Below, piece after piece: positions 1 to 5,794 of a stretch of 11,265 nt of DNA. Position 1 is the stretch's first letter. Each line of letters starts with the position of its first letter. The stretch lies in NCBI GenBank assembly GCA_964515915.1, contig CAZEXM010000099.1:1-11265 (forward strand), in the 5' to 3' direction. Below the pieces are notes generated by a model. The model saw nothing but the letters and a program-made list of their open reading frames with translations. It searched no databases and had not been told where the DNA came from. The position numbers were made by a program, and so were the translations under genes. This DNA is from JAHOYW01 sp964515915. GTDB taxonomy: Bacteria > Verrucomicrobiota > Lentisphaeria > Victivallales > Victivallaceae.

Positions 1-38
1 AATTGCATCATAATATCAAGCAGAAAAACGAACTGCAA

Positions 39-48
39 AACTTAAGTT
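39..48. promoter_or_regulatory. Perfect 10-bp palindrome just upstream of the regulator gene, possible operator
   Basis: AACTTAAGTT is a perfect palindrome ending 12 bp before the ATG at 61. GntR-family regulators commonly bind short palindromes and often repress their own gene, so this could be an autoregulatory operator. The region is very A+T-rich, where such palindromes arise by chance, and no second copy was noticed near the other genes. Weak call. Confidence 0.25.
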
Positions 49-60
49 ATTAATTTACTT

Positions 61-1137
61 ATGGAATTAAATATGCGAGTTAGTCAATACATATTACCTG
101 ATAAAATATCACGGAGTATAGCAACTCCGGTTTACAGTCAGATTTACAGTCAGTTAAAAAAAGAACTGGCTCTGGGCGGGTATACTCCCGGACAACGCTT
201 TTTTTCCTATCGTAAACTAAAAAGTATTTATGGTGTTGAGCTGCGAACAGTTGGTGCGGCAATTAATCTATTGCTGGAAGATAAACTGCTTGTGAAAAAA
301 GCCGCTAGTGGCATTTATGTAGCAGATATGACAAAACTAAAAGAAAATATCTCGGAAGTCGGCAATATATGGTATGTGGTTGTTGGCGAACAGCTCTCTC
401 ATCCATTCTATTTTAATATACTTCAGGGGCTTGAGGAAGAAGCAAACAAATACGGCTTAAAAATAATCGTCGGTATAAAGAAAGGTATTAATGAGTTTCT
501 ACAATGGTTTCAGCCGCAACCCGGCGAAGGACTTATTATTGCTGGAGAGTTGACACGTAAAATGCTCGTCGAGGCGGGTAAAAGGAGTAATGACAATATT
601 GTTGTAGTAGGCAATTGTGATTTTGACGGCAACTTCGGAACAGTTTCCACAAACTATTATGGAGCCTTGAATAGCAGTATGAAAATGGCTGTTGAACATG
701 GCTGTCAGCGTATAGCTGTTATAAGCGGACCTATGAACCGTTTGGTTTCCAGAGATCTGCTGCATGCGGCGGAAGACTGCAAAGTACACTATCCTGAAAA
801 AGTAAAATCAGTGATCAGCTATGCTAACATTGATGAAGATGGCTTTAGGGCAATGAACAAACTCTCAAAACATAAGCCGGATTGCGTACTTGTTACTGAA
901 CCCGGATTTCCCGGCGTATGGGAATATATGATGAAAAATAATCTAAAATGCCCTGAGGATATTTTTATAATCCGTCACGGCAAAGAAGAAAAAGGACGCT
1001 GGTATCCAAATATTGCCGCTGTAAATCTGGAAAGCGATAGTGCGGAACACGGTAAAGCGGCCTTGCAAATGCTTTTAAAAAACTCCAAAAATGTGGAGAA
1101 AATTGAACTAAAAGCAATAATCCCAGAGGCTAGATAA
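61..1137 (+). CDS. GntR-family transcriptional regulator with LacI-like periplasmic-binding-protein sensor domain
   Basis: 358 aa. Residues about 22-90 form a GntR winged-helix DNA-binding domain: the TPVYSQIYSQLKKEL helix, then PGQRFFSYRKLKSIYGV with the family's L-P-S-x-R-x-L region altered to FFSYRKL, a recognition helix with RTVGAAINLL, and the wing ending KAASGIYVAD. From about 100 on, the chain (GNIWYVVVGEQLSHPFYFNI and onwards) has the alternating beta/alpha pattern of the LacI/periplasmic-binding-protein sensor fold, including NIVVVGNCDFDG and CQRIAVISGP. This is the AraR-like arrangement, in which a sugar or similar small molecule controls DNA binding. The ligand cannot be named. The start at 61 gives the longest frame; an in-frame ATG at 73 is an alternative, and neither has a clear Shine-Dalgarno sequence. 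The downstream gene begins 12 bp after the stop, so the two are probably co-transcribed. Confidence 0.88.
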   Translation: MELNMRVSQYILPDKISRSIATPVYSQIYSQLKKELALGGYTPGQRFFSYRKLKSIYGVELRTVGAAINLLLEDKLLVKKAASGIYVADMTKLKENISEVGNIWYVVVGEQLSHPFYFNILQGLEEEANKYGLKIIVGIKKGINEFLQWFQPQPGEGLIIAGELTRKMLVEAGKRSNDNIVVVGNCDFDGNFGTVSTNYYGALNSSMKMAVEHGCQRIAVISGPMNRLVSRDLLHAAEDCKVHYPEKVKSVISYANIDEDGFRAMNKLSKHKPDCVLVTEPGFPGVWEYMMKNNLKCPEDIFIIRHGKEEKGRWYPNIAAVNLESDSAEHGKAALQMLLKNSKNVEKIELKAIIPEAR

Positions 1138-1149
1138 TAGGATTTTTAT

Positions 1150-2433
1150 ATGCCTGATCCAGTGCAACATAGCAAGCTTACCAAAGCAGTAATAGATTTT
1201 TTGACTCCTTATTTTCAACTGCCGGAGAATGCATCAAAATCATTAATTGAAAAATATTGTTGTTACCCTGATGATTTTCTCAGTCAGGATAAAAACGTTT
1301 ATGAAAGTATAGTTCCTTATATGTTTATAAAGAATGGAATCCAATTCCATTACCTCCCGGATACTCCGTTTAATGAATTATATCGCTACTGGCTACCTAA
1401 GCTGGAAGAACAGCGATTAGAAAAACCCAAACAATTCCATAACAACAATTTTGAACATGCAAAAGGAGGATTTGAATTTTATCTAAACAGTATAGTTAAA
1501 TGCTTCAGTGAAGATAATTATACAGAAGGAGCAAAATTCGCGGGCTGTCTGTTACATATGCTGGAAGACTCATCTTTCGGAGCACATTCACTCGAGGGCC
1601 CATACGGCACTGATCTTTTCGTACTGGAAAGATTATTTGAGGAGCAAGACGATCTAAGCAAGACTCCGCTTTGTATTTTAACAGCACTAGATTGCAGCAA
1701 AATTAAGTCTTTTGAATATGTTCCTAAATTGCTTGGTGAAAGCGTGCAGGAAATAGTAATGCATCTTTATGCTGCTTACGTGAAAACCGTATCAAGATCA
1801 AGACGCATCTGTTTCAAGATAGTCCAGAATGTTTACAATGGTAATGAAAACGAAAATCCTGCTCTTGTCCAGGAAATGTTTGCAAATACCATAAAATTTT
1901 GTACAGATATGCTTTTTTCTGTATGGGCTATAGCAAATCAGAAATTTAAAGATTCTAAACATTTAAAGAAAATCTCTCTCTCTAAACTGGAACCTTTCGA
2001 ATTTCCACTTAGCGGTTCCGGCGGGTACCGTTTTCTTTCCTACCTGAAAGATATTGCAGTCAACAGCGATATAAAAAAAATCCCCTTGCAACTAAAATTG
2101 GATAATAAAATAATTTCTTTTGACAAAGGAATAAGCCTAGGCAGTCACTATGAAGCATTACTTTATTACTGGATACCAAAGGGGTTGTATTTAACTTTTG
2201 AAGCGTCTATCGGCTTGCATCCCGATTCTTTAAATCAAAAATCAGGCGTAAAAATACAACTCATCAACGATGGGAAAACGGTTCAGGAATTTGATTTTAA
2301 CGAAGAAAATTCATCAGTCATAATCAAAATAAAAAAACCTCAAGGAAATTTTGGTTTCAAAATTTCCTATACCTCAGGCTATCCCCATCAAGCCAACATA
2401 ATAGCAATAGGCAATCCGATCTTACAAAAATAA
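1150..2433 (+). CDS. Zinc-dependent phospholipase C / S1-P1 nuclease-like domain fused to NPCBM-like carbohydrate-binding domain
   Basis: 427 aa, preceded by AGGA 7 bp upstream of the ATG. The N-terminal ~250 residues are helical and carry H136-x3-D140-x5-H146 (in GCLLHMLEDSSFGAHSLEG), the same spacing as the zinc ligands His118/Asp122/His128 of Bacillus cereus phospholipase C. Other candidate ligands are H7, D41/D42 and H67. Where the family has His142 and Glu146, this protein has E160 and E164 at the same offsets. From about residue 278, the pattern YRFLSYLKDIAVNS, KGISLGSHYEALLYYWIPKG, FEASIGLHPDS and NDGKTVQEFDF matches the NPCBM (novel putative carbohydrate-binding module) beta-sandwich. 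Oddly there is no signal peptide, although zinc phospholipases C and NPCBM proteins are normally exported, and there is no N-terminal Trp ligand. It follows the regulator by 12 bp. Fold assignment moderate; substrate unknown (lipid headgroup, nucleic acid or glycoconjugate), and activity not assured. Confidence 0.6.
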   Translation: MPDPVQHSKLTKAVIDFLTPYFQLPENASKSLIEKYCCYPDDFLSQDKNVYESIVPYMFIKNGIQFHYLPDTPFNELYRYWLPKLEEQRLEKPKQFHNNNFEHAKGGFEFYLNSIVKCFSEDNYTEGAKFAGCLLHMLEDSSFGAHSLEGPYGTDLFVLERLFEEQDDLSKTPLCILTALDCSKIKSFEYVPKLLGESVQEIVMHLYAAYVKTVSRSRRICFKIVQNVYNGNENENPALVQEMFANTIKFCTDMLFSVWAIANQKFKDSKHLKKISLSKLEPFEFPLSGSGGYRFLSYLKDIAVNSDIKKIPLQLKLDNKIISFDKGISLGSHYEALLYYWIPKGLYLTFEASIGLHPDSLNQKSGVKIQLINDGKTVQEFDFNEENSSVIIKIKKPQGNFGFKISYTSGYPHQANIIAIGNPILQK

Positions 2434-2473
2434 ATAAGCTTGCGTAATATCATTTTTTTTTCATAAAATATGT

Positions 2474-2498
2474 AAAAAGTAGTTTTAAACTAGTTTTT
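2474..2498 (+). terminator. A+T-rich inverted repeat ending in T-run, possible terminator of the regulator operon
   Basis: AAAAAGTAGTTT (2474-2485) faces AAACTAGTTTTT (2487-2498) across one base, with a single mismatch; the right arm ends in five T. It lies 40 bp after the stop of the phospholipase-like gene. The stem is weak because it is nearly all A-T, so it would be a poor intrinsic terminator. It is symmetrical enough to act in either direction, or it may be only a low-complexity palindrome. Confidence 0.3.
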
Positions 2499-2542
2499 AT
2501 TCCACAGCCATCCCATAAAAATCTAAAAACTTGAAAAAGAAA

Positions 2543-2596
2543 CGGATCCATGGCACCTTTATTTTCTCGAAAAAGAAAGGAGCATCCATGAATCCG
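2543..2596 (+). promoter_or_regulatory. Hairpin sequestering the IS-B transposase ribosome-binding site and start codon
   Basis: CGGATCCATGG (2543-2553) pairs with CCATGAATCCG (2586-2596) with one mismatch. Inside it, CCTTT (2556-2560) can pair with AAAGG (2576-2580). The 3' arm contains the Shine-Dalgarno AAAGGAG and the ATG at 2588, so folding would hide both. IS elements such as IS10 and IS50 are known to use such structures to block translation from transcripts that enter from outside. The leader survives although the gene behind it is deleted. Confidence 0.5.
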
Positions 2597-2703
2597 TGAC
2601 GTTCGAATCAAACTCAGTAATACGACCAGTTTTGAGAACTATCCCCAGGAACTCCGCCTGGTGGAAGCCGAGGTAGAAGTTAAAAATAAAATGGTTCGCA
2701 TGA
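2592..2703 (+). pseudogene. IS-B transposase remnant, left piece
   Basis: In frame from 2592 the sequence reads IRDVRIKLSNTTSFENYP and then QELRLVEAEVEVKNKMVRMT. This is the stretch that precedes the [F/L]xTNN motif in IS4-family DDE transposases. A TGA at 2589-2591 closes the frame immediately upstream. The ATG at 2588 with its strong Shine-Dalgarno lies in another frame and stops after three codons (MNP), so an internal deletion has joined the original start to the C-terminal region. The piece ends at the insertion point of IS-A and continues at 4617. Confidence 0.72.
2699..2703. repeat. Left target-site duplication of IS-A (CATGA)
   Basis: CATGA immediately precedes the left inverted repeat and recurs at 4617-4621 directly after the right one. 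The flanking bases also match, so the alternative reading is a 7-bp duplication GCATGAC (2698-2704 and 4616-4622) around an element shorter by one base at each end. Both readings rebuild the same empty site. Confidence 0.8.
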
Positions 2704-2721
2704 CTCATCTTCTACAGTTTG
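2704..2721. repeat. Left terminal inverted repeat of IS-A
   Basis: This 18-bp sequence is the exact reverse complement of 4599-4616. Similarity falls off just inside it, although GAAAATGA-like sequence follows at both ends. Confidence 0.88.
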
Positions 2722-2828
2722 GCGTGAAAATGAAGGTGTTTTGAGGTTGGCGATCGGGTCGAAAGTCGAAATGTGGTGCCAATAATCTGTTAATTATTTT
2801 TGTTTTATCTATTGAAATTAGTTTTTTT

Positions 2829-2863
2829 CACCTATAAGTTAGTGGTGTCAACTTATGGAGGTG
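2829..2863 (+). promoter_or_regulatory. Hairpin covering the IS-A transposase Shine-Dalgarno sequence, overlapping a possible promoter
   Basis: CACCTATAAGTT (2829-2840) pairs with AACTTAT (2850-2856) and, past a two-base GG bulge, AGGTG (2859-2863), with a 9-nt loop. The 3' arm holds the Shine-Dalgarno GGAGGTG for the ATG at 2867, so a read-through transcript would have it masked. A possible promoter is TTGAAA (2812-2817) with TATAAG (2833-2838), 15 bp apart. A transcript from it would start in the loop, lack the 5' arm and stay translatable. The pairing is read from sequence; the promoter is inferred and its spacing is short. Confidence 0.5.
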
Positions 2864-2866
2864 CCG

Positions 2867-3163
2867 ATGTTTTTTAGAAAAAAACGAACCGGAAAATACG
2901 AATACCTTCAAATTGTCGAGAACTACCGCGATGAACGTGGTAAAACCCGGCAAAAAGTTTTGCTGACGCTTGGCAACTTTGAACAACTGCGTTCCAGTGG
3001 CAGACTGGACTCGCTGCTTGAATCAGGTGCTCGATTCAGTGAGAAGCTTGCTTTGCTGACCGCACATAAAGCCGGCAGGAGCAAGCCGGTAAAATGTTTG
3101 CGTATCGTCCTGAAGCGGTGTTCGGACGGCTCTGGAAGGATATCGGCATTGGCCAGGCGATAA
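2867..3163 (+). CDS. IS-A transposase, N-terminal frame (ORF A)
   Basis: 98 aa from the ATG at 2867, chosen over the ATG at 2855 because GGAGG (2857-2861) lies 5 bp upstream of 2867 and overlaps the other start. The opening, MFFRKKRTGKYEYLQIVENY and then RDERGKTRQKVLLTLGN, is typical of the N-terminus of IS1634-type transposases, which is normally continuous with the DDE domain. Family-like sequence runs to about residue 76 (KAGRSKPVK at 3094). The remaining residues to 3163 are the out-of-frame overlap with the main frame. Either a -1 slip at AAAA (3091-3094) yields a 549-aa fusion of normal family size, or a one-base indel has broken the gene. Confidence 0.7.
   Translation: MFFRKKRTGKYEYLQIVENYRDERGKTRQKVLLTLGNFEQLRSSGRLDSLLESGARFSEKLALLTAHKAGRSKPVKCLRIVLKRCSDGSGRISALARR
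3091..3128 (+). promoter_or_regulatory. Candidate -1 frameshift site: A-AAA slip followed by a stem-loop
   Basis: In the upstream frame the codons are GTA-AAA-TGT. A -1 slip on AAAA (3091-3094) gives AAA-ATG-TTT and continues into the main transposase frame as VK-MFAYRPEAVFGRL. Eleven bases downstream, CGTCC-T-GAA (3106-3114) can pair with TTC-GGACG (3121-3128) around a 6-nt loop. AGGAG (3077-3081), in the loop of a CCGGC/GCCGG hairpin, lies 12 bp before the ATG at 3094 and could support slippage or re-initiation. The site is not a classical X-XXY-YYZ heptamer, so a plain mutation is equally possible. Confidence 0.4.
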
Positions 3164-4515
3164 ATCAGTGTGTTAGTGCTCGCCGTTATCAATTTGATGT
3201 CGAACGGGCAATTTACCACACGGTTATTCACCGTATTTTCGAGTCTGGCAGTGATCGTTCTTCACTGGTTTGGCGCGAAGATTTTAATTTGCCGGGAACT
3301 GAAGGTCTTGAGCTCCAGCATTTGTATCGAGCCATGGGGTTTTTGGGAGAACCCCATCCTGAACAGACTGGATGCGTCAAATTCGTTTCGCGCTGTAATA
3401 AAGACATAATCGAAGAGTTGCTTTTTGACCGTCGCCGCGATTTATTCACCCAGGTTGACATGGTATTTTTCGACACTACCAGCATCTATTTCGAAGGCGA
3501 AGGCGGTAAAAGTGTCGGCCAGTATGGAAACAGCAAAGATCACAGACCCGACCGCAAACAGATGGTTGTCGGAGTCGTACTTGATAATGAAGGTATTCCA
3601 TTGTGTTGTGAGATGTGGCCGGGAAATGTCACTGATGTTACGACGCTGAAAGAAATAGTGAAGCGTTTTCAGCATTGTTTCGGGATCAGGGATGTATGCG
3701 TTGTCGCGGATCGCGGCATGATAAGCAAAGCGATGACTGATTTCCTTGAATCGGAAGAAAGTTCTTTTTCGTATATACTCGGAGTGCGGCTCCGTAAAGT
3801 CAAGGCTGTCAGAGAACAGGTTCTTGCCCGAGGTGGACGCTACCGTATGGTTGAACCGGGAAACGACCGTAAATCAGCATTGAAAGTCAAAGAAGTTGAG
3901 TTTGAAGGACGACGTTACATTATCTGTCTGAATGAGGTTCAGGCCAGAAAAGACGCGCATGACCGCGAGGCGATAGTCGAAGCTCTACGGAAAAAGCTAA
4001 AACAGGGCGACAAGTCTCTTGTCGGCAACAAAGGATTTCGCAAATATGTGAAAACACCCGAAAACAGTCGATTCAGTATCGACGAAAAGAAAATTCATGC
4101 GGAATCCAGATTCGATGGGAAATGGGTTTTAACCACGGATAAGGAAAATATATCAGCTGAAGATGTAGCGAAACAATATAAACTTTTATGGATGGTGGAA
4201 AATATATTCCGTACAATGAAGTCCGGGCTTGACACCAGGCCGATTTATCACAAACTCGATGACACGATTCGAGGGCACGTATTTTGCAGTTTTCTGGCGA
4301 TTTTACTGCGCCGGGAATTGGAGCGCCGCCTGGAAAAACGCGGTCTTCTACTGGAATGGTATGATATCCTGCGCGATATCGCCGCCGTAGAGGAAGTGAC
4401 AGCCGAAATATCCGACAAAAGAATAATTTTCAGAAGCGAATTGAAAGGTTGCGCCGGAAAAGTCTTTCAGGCTGCCGGAGCGGCGATCCCGCCGGCGGTC
4501 AGATTTGCCGACTGA
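3094..4515 (+). CDS. IS-A transposase, DDE catalytic frame (ORF B), IS1634 type
   Basis: 473 aa. The DDE residues are all present: D127 in VFFDTTSIYF, D206 in VVADRGMIS and E369 in LLWMVENIFRTMKSG, with K376 completing the Y-x2-x-x3-E-x6-K signature (the Arg position is Leu). The segment YGNSKDHRPDRKQMVVGVVL with GIPLCCEMWPGN is characteristic of the IS1634 group. A C-terminal helical region (TIRGHVFCSFLAILLRRELE) follows the Glu. It performs cut-and-paste transposition of IS-A at the 18-bp ends. The frame opens at an ATG inside the overlap with ORF A. It is probably expressed as a fusion through -1 slippage or by re-initiation, because the family normally has one continuous protein. Confidence 0.88.
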   Translation: MFAYRPEAVFGRLWKDIGIGQAINQCVSARRYQFDVERAIYHTVIHRIFESGSDRSSLVWREDFNLPGTEGLELQHLYRAMGFLGEPHPEQTGCVKFVSRCNKDIIEELLFDRRRDLFTQVDMVFFDTTSIYFEGEGGKSVGQYGNSKDHRPDRKQMVVGVVLDNEGIPLCCEMWPGNVTDVTTLKEIVKRFQHCFGIRDVCVVADRGMISKAMTDFLESEESSFSYILGVRLRKVKAVREQVLARGGRYRMVEPGNDRKSALKVKEVEFEGRRYIICLNEVQARKDAHDREAIVEALRKKLKQGDKSLVGNKGFRKYVKTPENSRFSIDEKKIHAESRFDGKWVLTTDKENISAEDVAKQYKLLWMVENIFRTMKSGLDTRPIYHKLDDTIRGHVFCSFLAILLRRELERRLEKRGLLLEWYDILRDIAAVEEVTAEISDKRIIFRSELKGCAGKVFQAAGAAIPPAVRFAD

Positions 4516-4598
4516 GTAATTTTTGAAAAATCGGTTTTTGTGGTGCCAACAACTTTTTGAGTGTGCTTAAGTCATTTATAATCAACAATGTCATTTTT

Positions 4599-4616
4599 CA
4601 AACTGTAGAAGATGAG
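4599..4616. repeat. Right terminal inverted repeat of IS-A
   Basis: This is the exact complement of 2704-2721. The bases GATGAGCATGAC that follow the repeat create an ATG at 4612 in frame with the IS-B remnant, but this is an artefact of the insertion rather than a true start. Confidence 0.88.
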
Positions 4617-4991
4617 CATGACATTTATCACCAACAACTTTACATGGTCAGCCGTAACCATATGCGAACTTTACCGGGCGAGATGGGGAGTTGAGGTTTT
4701 CTTCAAGGAAATAAAGCAGACCTTGCAACTTGCCGACTTTATGAGGCACAATGAAAACGCGGTTCGCTGGCAGGTGTGGATCGCCTTGTTGACCTACCTT
4801 CTGTTGCGTTTTGTGGCGTGTAAAAATGTTTGGAAACATTCATTCAGCAGGCTTTTTACTCTGATCCGCGGAGTCATATGGAATTATTTTGACCTTCAGA
4901 TATATTGGCACGTTGCGATACCATGGGTAAACGTATGAAAGCCAGGGCATCACCTGAGTGCTGCTATCAAATAAATTTTGAAGTTACCTGA
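4617..4991 (+). pseudogene. IS-B transposase remnant, right piece (catalytic Glu region and C-terminus, frameshifted)
   Basis: Starting at the right duplication copy, the frame reads TFITNNFTWSAVTICELYRA followed by RWGVEVFFKEIKQTLQLADF, the TNN and Y-x2-R-x3-E-x6-K block of IS4-family transposases, here with Y, R, E and K all present. It continues through HNENAVRWQVWIALLTYLLL to a stop at 4936-4938. The last part of that frame, after FDL, no longer looks like the family. A second frame, read from about 4910 to TGA 4989-4991, gives GKRMKARASPE, resembling the family's usual C-terminal R-x-SPEQ tail. A one-base indel near 4905-4920 therefore seems to have cut the original C-terminus. Confidence 0.75.
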
Positions 4992-5008
4992 CATTCGTGC
5001 TCAATAAA

Positions 5009-5080
5009 GCGCATATGACAAAAGGGGTCTAGCGAAACTCGCATACTTCACGCTCAAATATTGTCATAAAACGCTGCTTT
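5009..5080. repeat. Imperfect palindromic element of about 70 bp
   Basis: TATGACAA (5014-5021) and TTGTCATA (5061-5068) are perfect inverted repeats. GCG (5009-5011) and CGC (5072-5074) extend the stem beyond a small internal loop, and AAA/TTT can extend it further. Within the enclosed segment GCGA-AAC-TCGC forms a second small hairpin. No coding potential was seen. It could be a small non-autonomous element, an RNA structure, or the outer end of IS-B. Apart from this and the promoter below, the stretch 4992-5315 holds nothing recognisable. Confidence 0.35.
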
Positions 5081-5171
5081 TAAAATTTTACGGGATGACT
5101 GTGTTTTTATTCTGACATTTTACCTCAAATAAATCTTTTTGTCCGATTATAAATTTTGAGAAAGTCTTTTG

Positions 5172-5200
5172 TTGATTTTCTGTGTTGTAGTTCGTATAAT
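5172..5200 (+). promoter_or_regulatory. Sigma70-like promoter reading towards the group II intron
   Basis: TTGATT (5172-5177) and a perfect TATAAT (5195-5200) are separated by 17 bp, the optimal spacing. It points rightward into the intron 115 bp downstream and could supply the intron precursor RNA. The sequence is A+T-rich, which raises the chance of accidental matches, but a consensus -10 with ideal spacing is a fair candidate. Confidence 0.45.
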
Positions 5201-5794
5201 ACCGGTTTGCAAAAGGTTAGTAACAATCCAATTAAAACCTGAAAAACTTTTAACTTTGAGTATCCTGATTGGATTAAGAGTTCTCGGTAGAAAAAGTAGA
5301 GTGCTAGTTATGAGAGTGCCAAGCAAAGCTGGTGCAAATAAGTTGGACAATCCAACTCGGGTAATGCCTAACCAGCAGCCCGAAACTGAACCTCACGTAT
5401 GGCAAGGTAACGAACCATGCGAAGCTGAGGAAAGGGCAGTCGGTCAGCCGCAATGCGAAAGCGTGAAGGTATTGAGCCCCGAAATAGCACATGTCTCAAG
5501 GGACCAAGGTTTTCATAAACTGGAAGTCAACATCGATATGGACGTAAAAGGTGAGTGCATATCGGCATGGCGGGGTCTGAGTCCGTGGCGGGTCGACGAA
5601 AATGTTTGTATCGGAACTTGGGAGAGCCAGAGGATTTCAAAGAAGCTGCGTAAGAACGGACAAAACGTAATGACGCAGTACGCTTCTCTGGTAGTCGGAC
5701 TAAGTCATAGTAGAGGTGTAGACAGGGTAATGCCTGTTGAGAACAATTTGGTTCACTCGAAGGGCGCAATTTAACGCAAAGGGTAAGTATAACT

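Larger units (their letters stand above)
2704..4616 (+). mobile_element. IS-A: complete IS1634-type (IS4 superfamily) insertion sequence, about 1.9 kb
   Basis: The ends are perfect 18-bp inverted repeats, CTCATCTTCTACAGTTTG (2704-2721) and its complement (4599-4616), flanked by a 5-bp duplication CATGA. The interior carries a transposase of the IS1634 type in two overlapping frames (2867-3163 and 3094-4515). An 11-bp direct repeat TGTGGTGCCAA lies near both ends (2772-2782 and 4539-4549), possibly a subterminal transposase-binding or regulatory repeat. The element lies inside the IS4-type transposase remnant IS-B. Intact ends and duplication suggest a fairly recent insertion. Confidence 0.9.
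2543..4991 (+). mobile_element. IS-B: degenerate IS4-type insertion sequence, internally deleted and split by IS-A
   Basis: The remnant consists of a transposase leader with hairpin, Shine-Dalgarno and ATG (2543-2596), directly fused to the C-terminal part of an IS4-type DDE transposase that is itself split by IS-A (2704-4616). The left piece reads ENYPQELRLVEAEVE and the right piece TFITNNFTWSAVTICELYR and RWGVEVFFKEIKQTL, which join in frame once IS-A and one target duplication are removed. The N-terminal two thirds of the transposase, including the first two catalytic Asp regions, are missing. Neither outer end could be fixed: no convincing terminal inverted repeats were found, so the limits given are those of the recognisable content. 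The element cannot move by itself. Confidence 0.72.

Noticed and set aside
3170..3675. Several short open frames on both strands inside the IS-A transposase
   Set aside because: They are shadows of the DDE frame, which has full catalytic motifs; none has recognisable content.
4612..4938. Independent 108-aa transposase gene starting at ATG 4612
   Set aside because: The ATG is created by the IS-A inverted repeat. The protein is the C-terminal piece of the interrupted IS-B transposase, whose preceding part is at 2592-2703.
5301..5305. GTGCT at 5301 as the intron 5' end
   Set aside because: GTGCC at 5316 is at the correct distance from the first domain I stems by comparison with Ll.LtrB and leaves a 5' exon that can pair with domain I. 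Not formally excluded.
5169..5774. Open frame of 201 codons on the plus strand spanning the intron 5' region
   Set aside because: It runs through the intron 5' boundary and domain I-III of the ribozyme. Its composition has no protein-like pattern and no ribosome-binding site was seen. The sequence is explained by conserved intron RNA structure.
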